Shown: piece after piece, positions 9,284 to 11,412 of the stretch
Layout: every line of letters begins with the position of its first letter
Numbering within the stretch: the first letter of the stretch is position 1
The notes under the pieces: generated by a model
The model's input: the letters and a program-made list of their open reading frames with translations, nothing else
The model's database searches: none
Told to the model about the DNA's origin: nothing
Position numbers and translations under genes: made by a program
Source: Dichomitus squalens LYAD-421 SS1
Lineage: Eukaryota > Basidiomycota > Agaricomycetes > Polyporales > Polyporaceae
Direction of reading: 5' to 3'
Length of the DNA stretch: 11,412 nt
Assembly: GCF_000275845.1 (NCBI RefSeq)
Contig: NW_006766931.1
Coordinates: 1-11,412, forward strand

Positions 9284-9555
9284 TTCTGTCTGTAGTCACA
9301 GAGACGCTGCGGCACCCGGCCCATATGGCTCCACGTGGCGTTGTCCAAATCGGGACAAGTGGGTCACGCCGCCGCCGTCTAGCTGCGTCGACAAACTTCA
9401 CTCGTACACATCACTACTTATCGGGGGCCTCATGCATACAGATGGAAGGACGCTTAAGAACAAGAAACACAGACTCTAATTTGTACCGCATTTACAGAAA
9501 CACAGGGAGTAGTAACAAATGAACAAATGTTTCTCGACCCTCCCTAAATTTTCTT

Positions 9556-9572
9556 CTAGTAGTTACTACTAG
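9556..9572. repeat. Perfect 8-bp palindrome CTAGTAGT-T-ACTACTAG
   Basis: Two perfect 8-bp half sites are separated by one base, in an AT-rich stretch 500 bp upstream of MED12. It resembles a dimeric factor site, but no second copy was seen in the window and no function can be assigned. Confidence 0.35.
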
Positions 9573-11064
9573 CTCAGACGACCTCTGGTAGCAAGCCATG
9601 CTTACGCCAAAGACAACTGTACGTCAAGGTATCCTTCACATGAGCTTTCAGAGAGTTTCGATGTGCTGACTCCTTTTCCAAATTGGATGTACCGAAGGCA
9701 ATGAAGCGTCACGATCGGATACCCTGACCAAGCGTCCGAGGTTCTAGGCATCCTTGGCACCGACGTGTTCGCAGCATGGAACCACATACAAAGAGCGCGA
9801 GGCTAACACTGCGGCATACAAGCATCTTTGTTTACTACAGACTACTCAGAGGCGAAGAAACCTTGGACCTCCCCCACAGAACACTCCAGATGCTGGCGCA
9901 CGGGTAATGTACGTACGGAAGTGTTATTGTCCTCTCTGAAAGGTTCCCTTCTGCCGCCGAAAGTGGCATACATCCAGTCTCGAGGGCGCGACCAAAAGGA
10001 TGTGTCTCGTTGGCCTAGCCTTTGCGTCGAAAAGCACGTTTGCAGTCACCACCCATGTAAATCCGCCGGTGCTTTCTGCATTTTAGGGTGCAGGACAACG
10101 GCCAGCGCCATTTGCCACATTTCCCGAGTCATCGCAGCGCAGGGATTCCTATCAGCCAAACTTGCCACACAGACCGCAGGTAGAGTTGGTCGTTTGGACT
10201 GAGATATCAATCTACGATGCATAGTTTTGCAAGTGACGTCATAGACACACGAGAAGCGAGAAGCGTACGAGCATGGAAGGGAAGCCGAGGAAACGATGGA
10301 AAGACAGGCATCCTTCTAAGATAAACCCACCAAAGCCGCGTTCCAGGCCTCGTAAGGAACCGATCGAAGCTCGTGGGTGCTCTGCGACATTTTAGACCAT
10401 TAATGTCAAGTGAGTTCTCGGCGAGCGCAACGCCACAGCTCTGCCAACCCCGCGCACGGGAAGACGTCCACGAACAAGGTATCTTGCGCAGTCTCTTCTC
10501 TTCTGCATGCCAATTTGCCCACTCCACAGACGACATTCATCGTTTTCACCTGCCGGCGCTGAACCTCGTCAGAACGCCATCTCGGAGAGCCTCCGGACTG
10601 GTAGCGTCCCTTCCCAGCGTCTACGAGTCGACGGCCGCCAAGTTGATCGGCGGATTTTTCTCACGGGCCACGGCCGCCATGTTCCTCTGCAACCTCGGGC
10701 GTCGACCGCCTCTCGCACGGCAGAGTCGCAAGCATCAAGACGCATGAAATAATCAAGCTCCGGGTCCTGGTCGTGTTCGTGCTTCGGTATCATCTCTAAC
10801 TTCCTGCGACTTCTCGTATTCTCACCGGCTCTGACTCCATTGCGCCCTCTCGTTCACGCTCGAATCCCCAATCTCGCCGGTGTTCACATGACTCACATTC
10901 TGCAACGGTGGGGAATCCAAACCAAATGACTAGCACTCGCGTGCACATAGCTGACGATCGTGCGTTGCCAAGGCTCTGCAAAGACGCCCAAGCTGCTACT
11001 GACCTGCTGTGAAGACGGGGTACTACTATGAGCGACGCAAGAACAAGGCCGAGACCAGAGAGAG

Positions 11065-11412
11065 TCGTTCTGGGGTGGCCTGCTGCCAGATGTGAAGTCA
11101 CATCTCACGAAAGCTGAAAGGGGGAAAGGGGGGCACTCAAAGACTGGTCTTGCACAGGTACGAATGCAGCTGGTGAGTGAGATCTGCGCGCGCGATGTAT
11201 TGCTGACGTGTTGTCATATCAGACTACAGATACCATCCACACGCTCAGCGCGTTGGTGCAGATTTGCCAACACCCCAAATCCGTGGAGTCTGGTGATGCT
11301 CACATCGATGATGAGCCGTTATGCGGTCCAACTTGACAGACAGAGATAGCTCGCCGGATGCGGTGAAGGAACGCGCTCGGGCCCGCATCGACCACGTGTG
11401 TAAGTTGGTTGC
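11065..11412 (+). CDS. Probable partial gene of unknown function, runs off the window
   Basis: A very good intron is visible at 11173-11222: donor GTGAGT, branch-like GCTGAC about 18 nt before the acceptor, and acceptor ATCAG, 50 nt in all. The exon before it (about 11065-11172) reads SFWGGLLPDVKSHLTKAE and ends AQVRMQL. The exon after it continues in phase with TTDTIHTLSALVQICQHP and stops at 11334. From 11321 another frame reads TDRDSSPDAVKERARAR, then IDHV, and ends at a strong donor GTAAGT at 11400. The frame change near 11320 is unexplained: a missed intron, a frameshift, a decayed gene, or a real start at the ATG at 11321 with the upstream part being a leader frame. I do not recognise the protein. 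The start is not determined; the left boundary given is only the beginning of the convincing reading frame. Confidence 0.35.

Larger units (their letters stand above)
9057..11010. other. Gene-poor region upstream of MED12
   Basis: About 1.95 kb without a convincing gene. The MED12 promoter and 5' UTR must lie at its left edge (just above 9056), but I see no clear TATA box. Open frames up to 124 codons occur on both strands (for example 9828-10202 + and 10207-10536 -). They have low-complexity, Arg/Ser/Pro-rich translations, no recognisable motif and no supporting intron signals, so I treat them as chance. Around 9450-9570 the DNA is AT-richer than the surroundings. No tRNA, rRNA or long terminal repeat was recognised. 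Confidence 0.45.

Noticed and set aside
9226..9522. 98-codon + strand frame in the region upstream of MED12
   Set aside because: Arg/Ser/Thr-rich translation without motifs, intron signals or a convincing start.
9706..9810. Short protein-like stretch reading SEVLGILGTDVFAAWNHI on +
   Set aside because: Only about 33 codons between stops, no ATG and no matching splice sites; probably chance.
10207..10747. Open frames of 109 (-) and 124 (+) codons overlapping each other
   Set aside because: Mutually antisense, low-complexity, with no recognised domain and no splice support.
1..11412. tRNA, rRNA, CRISPR array, or bacterial-type operon signals
   Set aside because: No tRNA T-arm-like box with matching arms, no rRNA-like stretch and no regularly spaced repeats were seen. 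Gene structure is clearly eukaryotic.

Overview
The window looks like nuclear DNA of a filamentous basidiomycete fungus, probably an Agaricomycete. It carries two long protein-coding genes cut by many short introns (mostly 47-70 nt, GT-AG with a few GC-AG). After splicing, both read through as recognisable proteins: a fungal UDP-glycosyltransferase and the Mediator kinase-module subunit Med12. The taxon is inferred from gene architecture and remembered protein families; no search was run.

Layout. Positions 1-387 hold no gene. They contain GC-rich hairpins (67-196), a degenerate telomere-like hexamer array (211-282) and a duplicated small palindrome (313-360). Positions 388-2491 (+) are a complete 11-exon UDP-glycosyltransferase gene encoding about 510 residues, with the catalytic-type His near the N-terminus and an exactly 44-residue PSPG-type donor-binding motif. 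A 436-nt interval separates it from the convergent MED12 gene (9056 down to 2928, - strand), which I reconstruct as 18 exons encoding about 1657 residues. The first MED12 intron is 264 nt, far longer than the others, because it contains a 204-bp near-palindromic element (8748-8951). That element has 76-nt inverted arms, CAC...GTG ends and a 3-bp AGA duplication, and I interpret it as a CACTA-like MITE. Removing it leaves an intron of about 57-60 nt, normal for this gene. Positions 9057 to about 11010 show no convincing gene. The last 350 nt probably contain the start or remains of a third gene on the + strand running off the window, with one very good intron (11173-11222) and a strong donor at 11400, but with unexplained frame changes.

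The two main genes are not expected to work together. Med12 is a conserved regulator linking the Cdk8-cyclin C kinase to Mediator. The glycosyltransferase belongs to a large accessory family used for glycosylating small molecules or lipids. Its position about 100 bp from telomere-like repeats suggests a subtelomeric or rearranged location. The most distinctive structure is the foldback element inside MED12 intron 1. I found no evidence for a new multi-gene system.
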